Positions 1 through 5,132 of a stretch of 5,953 nt of DNA are shown here, piece by piece. The notes beneath the pieces were generated by a model, which searched no databases, had not been told where the DNA came from, and saw only the letters and a program-made list of their open reading frames with translations. Source of the DNA: Anaerolineae bacterium. Its GTDB lineage: Bacteria > Chloroflexota > Anaerolineae > Aggregatilineales > Aggregatilineaceae. The stretch is taken from assembly GCA_018056405.1 (NCBI GenBank), contig JAGPFT010000205.1, forward strand, positions 1-5,953, read 5' to 3'. The position numbers and the translations under genes were made by a program. Within the stretch, counting starts at the first letter, position 1. Each line of letters starts with the position of its first letter.

Positions 1-82
1 CCCCTCTCCACACGCGGAGAGGGGACTGAGCCAGATACTTACTCCCCCTCTCCGTATATGGAGAGGGGGCCGGGGGGTGAGG
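1..82. repeat. C/G-rich double-hairpin intergenic repeat, left end cut by window
   Basis: Two perfect hairpins stand in tandem. The first has the arm CCCCTCTCC at 1-9 pairing with GGAGAGGGG at 16-24. The second has CCCCCTCTCC at 44-53 pairing with GGAGAGGGGG at 60-69. Each has a 6-base loop and a 19-base spacer separates them. The second runs into a G-rich tail with GGTGAGG at 76-82. The same plan (paired C5TCTC hairpins ending in a G-rich tail) recurs at 5133-5245, so this is a dispersed repeat rather than a single terminator. The element may begin before base 1. It could still end transcription coming from the left, but there is no T-run. Confidence 0.6.
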
Positions 83-95
83 TCTGCAACCGATC

Positions 96-190
96 TCTGC
101 ACCTGCCCCCAAATCCGAATGCACCCTGTAGAAAATCACCAGAAAGGCCATTCGCCGGCCCGCTCTGGTGTGCGATAGCATAGGTGCAGA
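96..190 (+). other. Nested-stem structured element upstream of asd, function unknown
   Basis: Three nested perfect stems can be drawn. The outer is TCTGCACCT (96-104) with AGGTGCAGA (182-190), 9 bp. The middle is CACCAGA (137-143) with TCTGGTG (164-170), 7 bp. The inner is GGCC (146-149) with GGCC (157-160) around a 7-base loop. A second copy of TGCACC at 120-125 could compete for the right-hand outer arm. The element ends about 160 bases before the asd start. It could be a leader RNA or attenuator, a small RNA, or a decayed palindromic repeat. It matches no riboswitch class I can recognise, and structured RNA is inferred from pairing alone. Confidence 0.3.
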
Positions 191-253
191 AGTAAGCTCA
201 TGGAGAATGCAATCAAAGGTGGCCGGATGGAGGGGCGCTGCTTGCTGCGCCCG

Positions 254-281
254 GTAGGGGCGTATTGCCATACGCCCCTAC
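254..281 (+). repeat. Family A hairpin repeat, copy 1
   Basis: This is a perfect 12-bp inverted repeat. GTAGGGGCGTAT pairs with ATACGCCCCTAC around the loop TGCC. Further copies with an NGCC loop lie at 1505-1532, 5077-5105 and 5299-5326, all in the same orientation. It sits directly after a near-palindrome at 233-252 (GGGCGC pairing with GCGCCC) and 70 bases before asd. The size and structure resemble REP or MITE-like intergenic palindromes. No coding capacity is expected. Confidence 0.8.
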
Positions 282-351
282 GAAAACCATGCCATTTCTG
301 GTTGTCTCATCCATGAGGTTACTGATGCGCATAGCCTGAAAGGAAAAAGTC

Positions 352-1416
352 ATGGCCCAGAATCGTCCCCCCCTCAATGTCGCCGTGCTGGGCGCGACGG
401 GCGCTGTCGGCCAGCGCTTCGTGCAGCTTCTGCAGGGGCATCCCTGGTTCCGCGTCGCCGAATTGGTCGCCAGCGACCGCAGCGCCGGGCAACGCTACGG
501 CGAAGCGGCGCGCTGGGTGCTGCCTGGCAACCCGCCCCCCGACCTGGCTGAGCGCGTCGTCTTGCCGCTGGACGCCGACGTGCAGTCGCCGCTTGTGTTC
601 TCCGCGCTGCCCGCTGAGATCGCCCAGACGGTCGAGTGGCGGCTGGCCGAAACAGGGCACGTCGTCTGCTCCAACGCCAGCGCCTACCGCATGCATGAGC
701 ACGTGCCGATTCTGCTGCCGGAGATCAACGCGCCGCACGCTGCGCTGGTGCGCGTGCAGCGCCAGAAGTACGGCTGGGGGACAGGCGGGCTGGTCACCAA
801 CTCCAATTGCACCAGCGCACCGGTGGCCATGGCCTTCGCTCCGCTGCGCCCGTTCGGGATCGTCGCGGCCCAACTGACCAGCCTGCAAGCGGTGAGCGGC
901 GGCGGCTACCCCGGCGTGCCCTCGCTGGACATCCTGGACAACGTGATCCCCTTCATCAACGGCGAAGAGCCGAAGCTGGAAGCCGAGCCGCGCAAGATGC
1001 TCGGCGCGCTGGAGGGGGAGCGCATCGCCGACCTGGACTATGCCGCCAGCGCCACCTGCACGCGCGTGCCCGTGCTGGATGGGCACCTGGTCAGCGTGGC
1101 CGTGCGCTTCCGCGAAGCGGTGAGCGAAGCGCAGATCATCGCCGCCTGGGAGGACTTTCGCGGGCCGGAGCCGGTGCCGTCCTTGCCCAGCGCGCCGCCG
1201 CAGCCGGTGATCTATCACCGCGCGCCGGATCGCCCGCAGCCGCGCCGTGACCGCGACGCCGGGAACGGTATGGCGGCGGTCGTCGGGCGGCTGCGCCCCT
1301 GCCCGGTCATCGGCGGCTGGAAGTTCCTGGCGCTAGCCCACAACACGGTGCGCGGCGCGGCGGGCTGCTCGATCCTCAACGCCGAATTGCTCGTGGCCGA
1401 GGGGCTGGTGGGGTAG
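352..1416 (+). CDS. asd: Aspartate-semialdehyde dehydrogenase, archaeal/fungal-type
   Basis: This enzyme makes L-aspartate-4-semialdehyde from 4-phospho-L-aspartate with NADPH in the cytoplasm. It is the branch-point step toward lysine/diaminopimelate, threonine, methionine and isoleucine. The protein has 354 residues, the usual length for the family. Visible motifs are the N-terminal Rossmann loop GATGAVGQRF (14-23), the catalytic cysteine in NSNCTS (Cys153), VSGGGYPGVPSLDILDNVIP (181-200), RVPVLDGH with the likely catalytic His245, DRDAGNGMA (300-308) and the C-terminal HNTVRGAAG (330-338). This pattern matches the archaeal/yeast Hom2-like branch rather than the E. coli type. Small deviations are NSNC where relatives often have NPNC, and SGGG where they often have SGAG. 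The start is set by GAAAGGA at 338-344, seven bases before ATG. A short palindrome, CTCAT-CC-ATGAG, lies at 306-317. No lysC, dap or hom gene is adjacent, so it appears monocistronic. Confidence 0.95.
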   Translation: MAQNRPPLNVAVLGATGAVGQRFVQLLQGHPWFRVAELVASDRSAGQRYGEAARWVLPGNPPPDLAERVVLPLDADVQSPLVFSALPAEIAQTVEWRLAETGHVVCSNASAYRMHEHVPILLPEINAPHAALVRVQRQKYGWGTGGLVTNSNCTSAPVAMAFAPLRPFGIVAAQLTSLQAVSGGGYPGVPSLDILDNVIPFINGEEPKLEAEPRKMLGALEGERIADLDYAASATCTRVPVLDGHLVSVAVRFREAVSEAQIIAAWEDFRGPEPVPSLPSAPPQPVIYHRAPDRPQPRRDRDAGNGMAAVVGRLRPCPVIGGWKFLALAHNTVRGAAGCSILNAELLVAEGLVG

Positions 1417-1504
1417 GAGGCGGGAGTCCTCAGTTTTCGGTCTTCGGTTTTGGGTCAGGGGGCGCTGACGGGCGTGGGGCACGTGTGGCCGGTGGCACAC
1501 CCCC

Positions 1505-1532
1505 GTAGGGGCGTATAGCCATACGCCCCTAC
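1505..1532 (+). repeat. Family A hairpin repeat, copy 2
   Basis: This copy has perfect 12-bp arms identical to copy 1 (GTAGGGGCGTAT and ATACGCCCCTAC) and the loop AGCC. It lies about 90 bases after the asd stop. It is the first strong hairpin downstream of asd and might help end its transcript or protect the 3' end. It lacks the T-run of an intrinsic terminator. Confidence 0.8.
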
Positions 1533-1595
1533 GAGCCTCACCCCCGCCCGGCCCACTGACGCGGGCCTCGCGCTGAGAGACCGTTTGAGAAGTTG

Positions 1596-1699
1596 TTCCC
1601 CCCACCCCGAACCCCTCCCCCACAAGGAGCTGAGGGGCCTGGAGTGCGCGCTTTTCTCCCTTCCCTCCCTCGTGGGGGAAGGGCCGGGGATGGGGGGAA
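1596..1699. repeat. Large imperfect C/G-rich inverted repeat
   Basis: The left arm (about 1596-1629, beginning TTCCCCCCACCCCGAACCCC) is an imperfect reverse complement of the right arm (about 1664-1699, ending GGGGATGGGGGGAA). About 35 bases lie between them. The arms keep matching blocks such as CCTCCCCCAC against GTGGGGGAAGG. It resembles the C/G-rich repeats at 1-82 and 5133-5245 in composition but has different arm sequences. It is probably a dispersed non-coding repeat. Spurious reading frames through it yield Pro-Ser-Gly-rich peptides. Confidence 0.5.
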
Positions 1700-1730
1700 G
1701 AAGCAGGTACAAGGCTTCTCGAACGGCCTC

Positions 1731-1755
1731 TGAGCGTAGCGAGGCCGGGGGTGAG
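1731..1755 (+). repeat. 25-base direct repeat, copy 1
   Basis: The unit begins TGAGCGTAGCGAGGCC and ends GGGGGTGAG. An identical copy lies at 1836-1860. With the flanking GGCCTC at 1725-1730, its internal GAGGCC (1741-1746) forms a 6-bp hairpin around a 10-base loop. Together the two copies bracket the palindrome at 1792-1825. Confidence 0.7.
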
Positions 1756-1791
1756 ATAAGGCGGGCGTGAGGGAGGGGCGCGCGCCGCAAG

Positions 1792-1825
1792 AGACTTCGG
1801 AAGTCTTCGAGGACTTCCGAAGTCT
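1792..1825. repeat. Family B 34-bp palindrome, near-perfect copy
   Basis: The layout is 15+4+15: AGACTTCGGAAGTCT, then TCGA, then GGACTTCCGAAGTCT. Only one pair of the 34-bp dyad is broken (T1806 opposite G1811). Each 15-base unit is itself an odd palindrome around a central G or C. The perfect version lies at 5259-5292 and a single unit lies at 1968-1982. The dyad could be a protein-binding site, a cruciform or a transcript hairpin. No role is shown by the sequence. Confidence 0.8.
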
Positions 1826-1835
1826 GGTTCTTGGC

Positions 1836-1860
1836 TGAGCGTAGCGAGGCCGGGGGTGAG
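1836..1860 (+). repeat. 25-base direct repeat, copy 2
   Basis: It is identical over 25 bases to 1731-1755. Here the preceding bases (TTGGC) differ from those of copy 1, so the exact identity stops at the unit edge on that side. It is followed at 1870-1890 by a short inverted repeat, AAGCGC with GCGCTT. Confidence 0.7.
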
Positions 1861-1908
1861 GCTAACCCAAAGCGCAGCAGAGCCGCGCTTCTAATGAGAT
1901 TTGACCCT

Positions 1909-1943
1909 GTAGGGGCGGGGCGGGTTTGCAAACCCGTCCCTAC
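1909..1943. repeat. Variant GTAGGG hairpin with a CGGGTTTGCAAACCCG core
   Basis: The core CGGGTTTGCAAACCCG (1921-1936) is a perfect 16-bp palindrome. The outer ends GTAGGG and CCCTAC resemble the ends of the family A hairpins, but the centre is different. The left arm carries about five extra bases (a GGGGC duplication, 1916-1920), so the outer pairs do not line up without a bulge. It is probably a related repeat subfamily that has begun to diverge. Confidence 0.6.
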
Positions 1944-1967
1944 GCCTGGCGCAGGCGCTCCGATGCC

Positions 1968-1982
1968 AGACTTCCGAAGTCT
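1968..1982. repeat. Family B half-element
   Basis: This is a single 15-base unit, AGACTTCCGAAGTCT, identical to the left unit of the perfect palindrome at 5259-5292. The TCGA centre and second unit are missing; TTGCCC follows. It is either a solo half-site or a decayed full element. It lies about 70 bases before the feo promoter candidate. Confidence 0.65.
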
Positions 1983-2017
1983 TTGCCCACACCGCAATGC
2001 CCGCCCAGGATGACAAT

Positions 2018-2053
2018 CTGCACAGAGTGCAGTGCCAGGTGTCACCGACACCT
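2018..2053. repeat. Two tandem small hairpins just before the feo promoter
   Basis: The first is CTGCAC-AGA-GTGCAG (2018-2032), perfect 6-bp arms with a 3-base loop. The second is AGGTGTC-ACC-GACACCT (2037-2053), perfect 7-bp arms with a 3-base loop. The last base of the second is the first base of the TTGACA box. The pair could be an operator, a terminator-like insulator or another dispersed repeat. Its position next to the promoter is the reason to note it. Confidence 0.45.
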
Positions 2054-2080
2054 TGACATCCGGCTGACAATAATGAGAAT
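2053..2080 (+). promoter_or_regulatory. Candidate sigma-70-type promoter of feoABC
   Basis: A perfect TTGACA (-35) at 2053-2058 is followed after 16 bases by GAGAAT (-10, 4 of 6 matches to TATAAT) at 2075-2080. The region is AT-rich compared with the rest of the window. It lies about 50 bases before feoA. It is the best promoter match noticed in this window, but it was called by eye. Confidence 0.45.
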
Positions 2081-2088
2081 TGTTCGCA
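2066..2088 (+). promoter_or_regulatory. Candidate Fur-like operator over the feo -10 region
   Basis: Bases 2066-2084 match 12 of 19 positions of the classical Fur box GATAATGATAATCATTATC. Bases 2074-2088 match 10 of 14 informative positions of the 7-1-7 form TGATAAT-N-ATTATCA. Two inverted repeats are embedded: ACAAT with ATTGT (2067-2083) and AATTG-TTCG-CAATT (2078-2091). The site covers the predicted -10, where a bound repressor would block transcription. Iron-dependent repression of feo by Fur is well known in other bacteria. The assignment here is inferred. Confidence 0.4.
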
Positions 2089-2089
2089 A

Positions 2090-2105
2090 TTGAGATATTT
2101 CTCGA
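2090..2105. promoter_or_regulatory. Short inverted repeat in the feo leader
   Basis: TTGAGA-TATT-TCTCGA has six-base arms with one mismatch. It lies immediately downstream of the Fur-like site and 24 bases before the feoA ATG. It could be a second site for the same regulator or a site for another metal regulator. It matches no consensus well enough to name. Confidence 0.25.
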
Positions 2106-2119
2106 TATGCTGTGAGCTT

Positions 2120-2125
2120 AAGGTG
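2120..2125 (+). promoter_or_regulatory. Ribosome-binding site that decides the feoA start
   Basis: AAGGTG lies four bases before ATG 2130. No Shine-Dalgarno-like sequence precedes the in-frame GTG at 2112, which would add six residues. The ATG is therefore preferred, although the spacing is short. Confidence 0.5.
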
Positions 2126-2129
2126 TCCT

Positions 2130-2441
2130 ATGCCCCCTGCCTTCCGCCATCACCACCGCCGGCATCACCACCATCACGGCGCTGATACTACCCTGCCGCT
2201 GAGCATGGTCGCTCCTGGCCAGACAGTAGAGTTGATTCGGATTGAGGAGGGCCGTCGCCTGCGCAAACGGTTGGCCGACCTGGGCCTGAACGTGGGCCTG
2301 ACCGTGCGCGTGGTGCAGAACAGCTTCGCCGGGCCGCTGATCCTGGCCGTGCGCGAAGACTCGCGGCTGGCTATCGGGCGCGGCATGGCTCAGCGCATTC
2401 GCGTCAGGCCGTGCCATGTCACTCCCCCCAGCGAGGACTGA
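2130..2441 (+). CDS. feoA: FeoA, small SH3-like partner of the ferrous-iron transporter, His-rich N-terminus
   Basis: FeoA is a small cytoplasmic protein that works with FeoB in Fe(II) import. The family has an SH3-like beta-barrel. The product from ATG 2130 has 103 residues. The FeoA core runs from about residue 22 (LPLSMVAPGQ) to 92. It contains the typical LRKRLADLGLNVGLTVRVV segment (44-62), GPLILAVR (68-75) and LAIGRGMAQRIRV (80-92). FeoA proteins are often about 75-85 residues, so there is an N-terminal extension of about 20 residues. The extension carries eight histidines (residues 7-9 and 12-16) interrupted by two arginines, a plausible metal-binding tail. The stop directly abuts the alternative GTG start of feoB, which indicates translational coupling. 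An in-frame GTG at 2112 is possible but lacks a ribosome-binding site. Expression is probably driven by the promoter at 2053-2080. Confidence 0.92.
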   Translation: MPPAFRHHHRRHHHHHGADTTLPLSMVAPGQTVELIRIEEGRRLRKRLADLGLNVGLTVRVVQNSFAGPLILAVREDSRLAIGRGMAQRIRVRPCHVTPPSED

Positions 2442-2447
2442 GTGCCG

Positions 2448-4727
2448 ATGCCCCACTGTCAGACCATCGCCCTGGCCGGCAACCCCAATGTCGGCAAGAG
2501 CACCCTTTTCAACGCGCTGACCGGCGAGCGCCAGCATGTAGGCAACTGGCCGGGCAAGACTGTCGAGAAGATGGCCGGCATCGCCCACATTGGGGCGCGG
2601 GACTTCACGGTGATAGACCTGCCCGGCACCTACAGCCTGAACGCCTATTCCAGCGAAGAGATCATCGCCCGCGACTTCATCATCAACGAACGCCCCAGCG
2701 CCATCGTCGCCGTAGCCGACTCGGCCAACCTGGAGCGCAACCTGTACCTGGCGCTGCAAGTGTTGGAGCTGGGCGTGCCGGTTGTGCTGGCGCTCAACAT
2801 GGCCGACGCAGCGCAGCGGCGCGGCATCACGATTGACACGGCGGCGCTCTCGGCCCGGCTGAATGGGCTGCCCGTCGTTGAGACGGTAGGCAGCCGGGCG
2901 GTGGGCCTCGACGCGCTCCGCGAAGCCATCGCCATCCAGACCGGCCCGACGCCCCGCCTGCTGCCCACGCCGGTAGATTACGGTCAACCGCTCGAAAGCG
3001 AGATCGCCGCGCTGCAGGCGCAGATCGAGGCCGACCCGATCCTCAGCCACCAGTTCCGCCCGCGCTGGCTGGCCATCAAGCTGCTCGAAAACGACGAAGA
3101 CCTGCACGCGCGCCTCTCTGGGGCGGGTTATCACGCGCTGATCGAGGCGACGGGCGCGGCTATGGCGCGCATCGCCGCGCAGACCGGCGAGGACGCCGAG
3201 ACGCTGATCACCGACCGGCGCTACCAGGTGATCGCCGGGCTGCTGCGCGGGGTGGTGAGGCGGCCCGATGGCCAGATCGAGACGCGCTCCGACCGGGCCG
3301 ACCGCATTATCACTCACCCCCTCTGGGGCGTGCTCATTTTCCTGCTGCTGATGTGGATCGTCTTCCAGTTCACGGCGTATGTCAGCGCGCCCTTCCTGGA
3401 CTGGATTGACGCGATCATCAGCGGGCCGCTCACGCGCTGGGCGCTTGCCGCGCTGGACGCCGCTCACCTGGGCGGCACGTGGCTGGCGGCACTGGTCGTG
3501 GACGGGGTAATCGCCGGCGTGGGGGGAGTGCTGGTCTTCGTGCCGGTGCTGCTCTTTCTCTATCTGGCACTGGCCGTGCTGGAAGACTCCGGCTACATGG
3601 CTCGCTCGGCGTTCGTCATGGATCGCTTTATGCATAGCATCGGGCTGCACGGCAAGAGCTTTCTGCCGCTGATCGTTGGTTTTGGTTGCACGGTGCCGGC
3701 CATCTACGCCACGCGCACCCTCGAAGATGAAGACGACCGCAAATTGACCGCCTTCATCACCCCCTTTATGAGCTGCGGGGCGCGTCTGCCGGTGTACATC
3801 GTCTTTGGCGCGGCGTTTTTCGGCGCTAAGTCCGGCAACCTGATCTTCGGGCTGTACCTGCTGGGGATTGCCATCGCCCTGCTGACCGGCTTCGCCATGA
3901 AGCGCACCGTCTACCGTCACAAGCCGCCCCAGCCCTTCGTGCTGGAGTTGCCGCCCTATCACATGCCGATTGTGGGCAACGTCTGGCGGCAAGCCTGGCA
4001 GCGCACGGCGCAGTTCCTGCGCAATGCGGCCACCATCATCCTGGTCGCAACTATCTTCATCTGGTTTCTGCTGGCGCTACCCGTGCGCGGCGAGGGGAAG
4101 TTCAACGATGTGCCCACCGGCGACAGCCTGTTCGGGTCGGCCAGCCGGGCGCTCGCGCCAGTCTTAGCGCCCGCCGGCTTCGGCAGTTGGGAGGCGGCTG
4201 GCTCACTGATCACCGGCTTCGTGGCCAAAGAGGCCGTCGTCAGCACGATGAGCCAGATTTACGTGGAGGAAGCAGAGGAAGATGCGGGCGACGAGGACGA
4301 CGCAGACGCGCCGGACTTCGTAGAGGACCTGCGTGAGATCGCGCGCTCGTTCGGCGAAGCGGCCATCCTCACCGTTCAGGAGACGGCCAACATCGTCCCG
4401 CGCACGGTGAACCTGCTGCCCGGCGTGAATATTGGCCTGGGCGACTGGCTGGATCGCGGTGAGGACGCCGAGGAACTGACCTCGCTGCAGGGTGCGCTGA
4501 CCACCTCCTTCGCCCGTACCGCCGGCTCTGCGGAACGGGGCAAGTTGGCGGCGGTAGCCTTCAGCGTCTTCGTGCTGCTCTACGTGCCGTGTATGGCGAC
4601 AGTCGCCGCTATTCGCCACGAGTTCGGCGGGCGCTGGGTGCTCTACCAGGTGGCCTACACCCTGTTCGTGGCCTGGCTGGCGGCGACCCTCGTCTACCAG
4701 GGCGGCCTGCTGCTGGGGATAGGATGA
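2448..4727 (+). CDS. feoB: FeoB ferrous-iron transport GTPase
   Basis: FeoB is the inner-membrane Fe(II) transporter with a cytoplasmic G domain. From ATG 2448 the product has 759 residues, normal for the family. G-protein motifs in order are G1 GNPNVGKST (11-19), switch I GNWPGKTVEK (32-41), G3 DLPGTYSL (57-64), G4 NMAD (117-120) and a G5-like GSRAVG (148-153). A helical GDI-like region follows (about 175-270). Hydrophobic membrane segments lie near 291-310, 346-380, 405-420, 445-482, 527-545, 700-722 and 732-757. The two Gate motifs are present: GFGCTVPA with Cys414 and PFMSCGARLPVY with Cys443. FVAKEAVVSTMSQIY (591-605) is also family-typical. An acidic stretch follows at 607-623. GAGGA at 2433-2437 lies 10 bases before the ATG and 4 before an in-frame GTG at 2442, which would add two residues. 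The gene is sandwiched between feoA and the feoC-like gene, overlapping the latter by 4 bases. Confidence 0.97.
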   Translation: MPHCQTIALAGNPNVGKSTLFNALTGERQHVGNWPGKTVEKMAGIAHIGARDFTVIDLPGTYSLNAYSSEEIIARDFIINERPSAIVAVADSANLERNLYLALQVLELGVPVVLALNMADAAQRRGITIDTAALSARLNGLPVVETVGSRAVGLDALREAIAIQTGPTPRLLPTPVDYGQPLESEIAALQAQIEADPILSHQFRPRWLAIKLLENDEDLHARLSGAGYHALIEATGAAMARIAAQTGEDAETLITDRRYQVIAGLLRGVVRRPDGQIETRSDRADRIITHPLWGVLIFLLLMWIVFQFTAYVSAPFLDWIDAIISGPLTRWALAALDAAHLGGTWLAALVVDGVIAGVGGVLVFVPVLLFLYLALAVLEDSGYMARSAFVMDRFMHSIGLHGKSFLPLIVGFGCTVPAIYATRTLEDEDDRKLTAFITPFMSCGARLPVYIVFGAAFFGAKSGNLIFGLYLLGIAIALLTGFAMKRTVYRHKPPQPFVLELPPYHMPIVGNVWRQAWQRTAQFLRNAATIILVATIFIWFLLALPVRGEGKFNDVPTGDSLFGSASRALAPVLAPAGFGSWEAAGSLITGFVAKEAVVSTMSQIYVEEAEEDAGDEDDADAPDFVEDLREIARSFGEAAILTVQETANIVPRTVNLLPGVNIGLGDWLDRGEDAEELTSLQGALTTSFARTAGSAERGKLAAVAFSVFVLLYVPCMATVAAIRHEFGGRWVLYQVAYTLFVAWLAATLVYQGGLLLGIG

Positions 4728-5038
4728 CGCCCGTGCCCACGACTCTGCGTCAGGTTCTGCAAGCGTTCGAAGAGACGCGCGCGCCGCGCACGCTGAGCCA
4801 GCTTGCCCGCGAACTGGACCTCCCGCCCAGCATGTTGGAAGGGATGATCGATCACTGGGTGCGCAAGGGCAGGCTGCGCGAGACGGGCAGCGGCCCGGCC
4901 TGCACCACCTGCGGGCACAGCGCGGGCTGCCCGTTCATCGCCAAAATGCCGCGCAGCTTCGAGCTGGCCACGGATGACGGGGATGCCTCACCGCCGCCGG
5001 GCCACTGCTGCGGGCAGGGGGTGGCCCCACTGCGCTGA
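4724..5038 (+). CDS. feoC: FeoC-like winged-helix protein with cysteine cluster
   Basis: The product has 104 residues. The N-terminal half (about 5-53) reads as a winged helix: LRQVLQAFEETRAPRTLSQL, then ARELDLPPSMLEGMIDHWVR and a KGRLRETG wing. This matches the FeoC-like family, whose members bind an Fe-S cluster through cysteines in the wing, or modulate FeoB stability. Here the motif is C-x2-C-x5-C (Cys60, Cys63, Cys69) followed by Pro. An additional adjacent pair, Cys95-Cys96, lies near the C-terminus. The ATG overlaps the feoB stop as ATGA, so it is the third gene of the operon and translationally coupled. The tail after residue 78 (acidic and proline-rich, then GHCCGQG) is longer than in enterobacterial FeoC proteins, which are about 80 residues. 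Function as an iron, oxygen or redox sensor for FeoB is inferred from family and position. An upstream in-frame start inside feoB was rejected because it would encode an out-of-frame feoB tail. Confidence 0.85.
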   Translation: MTPVPTTLRQVLQAFEETRAPRTLSQLARELDLPPSMLEGMIDHWVRKGRLRETGSGPACTTCGHSAGCPFIAKMPRSFELATDDGDASPPPGHCCGQGVAPLR

Positions 5039-5076
5039 GTCCACGAGCAAGAAAATACCGGTGGCGACATGATTCC

Positions 5077-5105
5077 GTAGGGGTGTATCGCCATATGCCC
5101 CCTAT
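5077..5105 (+). repeat. Family A hairpin repeat, degenerate copy 3
   Basis: GTAGGGGTGTAT, loop CGCC, then ATATGCCCCCTAT. Compared with the perfect copies it has a C-to-T change in the left arm, ATATG for ATACG in the right arm and an extra C. G-U pairs and one bulge still allow a hairpin in RNA. It begins 38 bases after the feoC stop and may be the first stable structure at the 3' end of the feo transcript. Confidence 0.6.
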
Positions 5106-5132
5106 GCGTCACCTTAAGCCTGGCTGTGCGGG

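Larger units (their letters stand above)
1417..2052. other. Repeat-dense intergenic region without a credible gene
   Basis: About 635 bases separate asd from the feo operon. They hold a family A hairpin, a large C/G-rich inverted repeat, two copies of a 25-base direct repeat, one and a half copies of a palindrome family, a variant hairpin and two small tandem hairpins (each listed separately). The first 90 bases include a TTCGGT-rich stretch near 1436-1455. Open frames here run through the repeats on both strands and give low-complexity Pro/Ser/Gly/Arg translations resembling no known protein. No tRNA or rRNA was recognised. Confidence 0.7.

Noticed and set aside
1..82. CRISPR array
   Set aside because: The repeated units are hairpins with unequal arms and only one spacer-like gap. 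There is no regular repeat-spacer periodicity and no cas gene.
200..316. Small ORF (38 codons) starting ATG 200 upstream of asd
   Set aside because: It has no convincing Shine-Dalgarno and is largely made of the hairpin repeats at 233-281, so a leader peptide is not supported.
319..1218. 299-codon open frame on the - strand opposite asd
   Set aside because: It is fully antisense to the well-supported asd gene. Its low-complexity Arg/His/Gln-rich product has no family motifs.
1455..2051. 198-codon open frame on the - strand in the asd-feo gap
   Set aside because: It runs through at least five palindromic and direct repeats. Its Pro/Ser/Gly-rich peptide follows the repeat sequence and no ribosome-binding site was seen.
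2118..3992. Long open frame (624 codons) on the - strand opposite feoA/feoB
   Set aside because: It is antisense to a clear feoA-feoB reading frame. The translation is Arg/Gln/Gly/His-rich with no recognisable domain, typical of a shadow frame in high-GC coding DNA.
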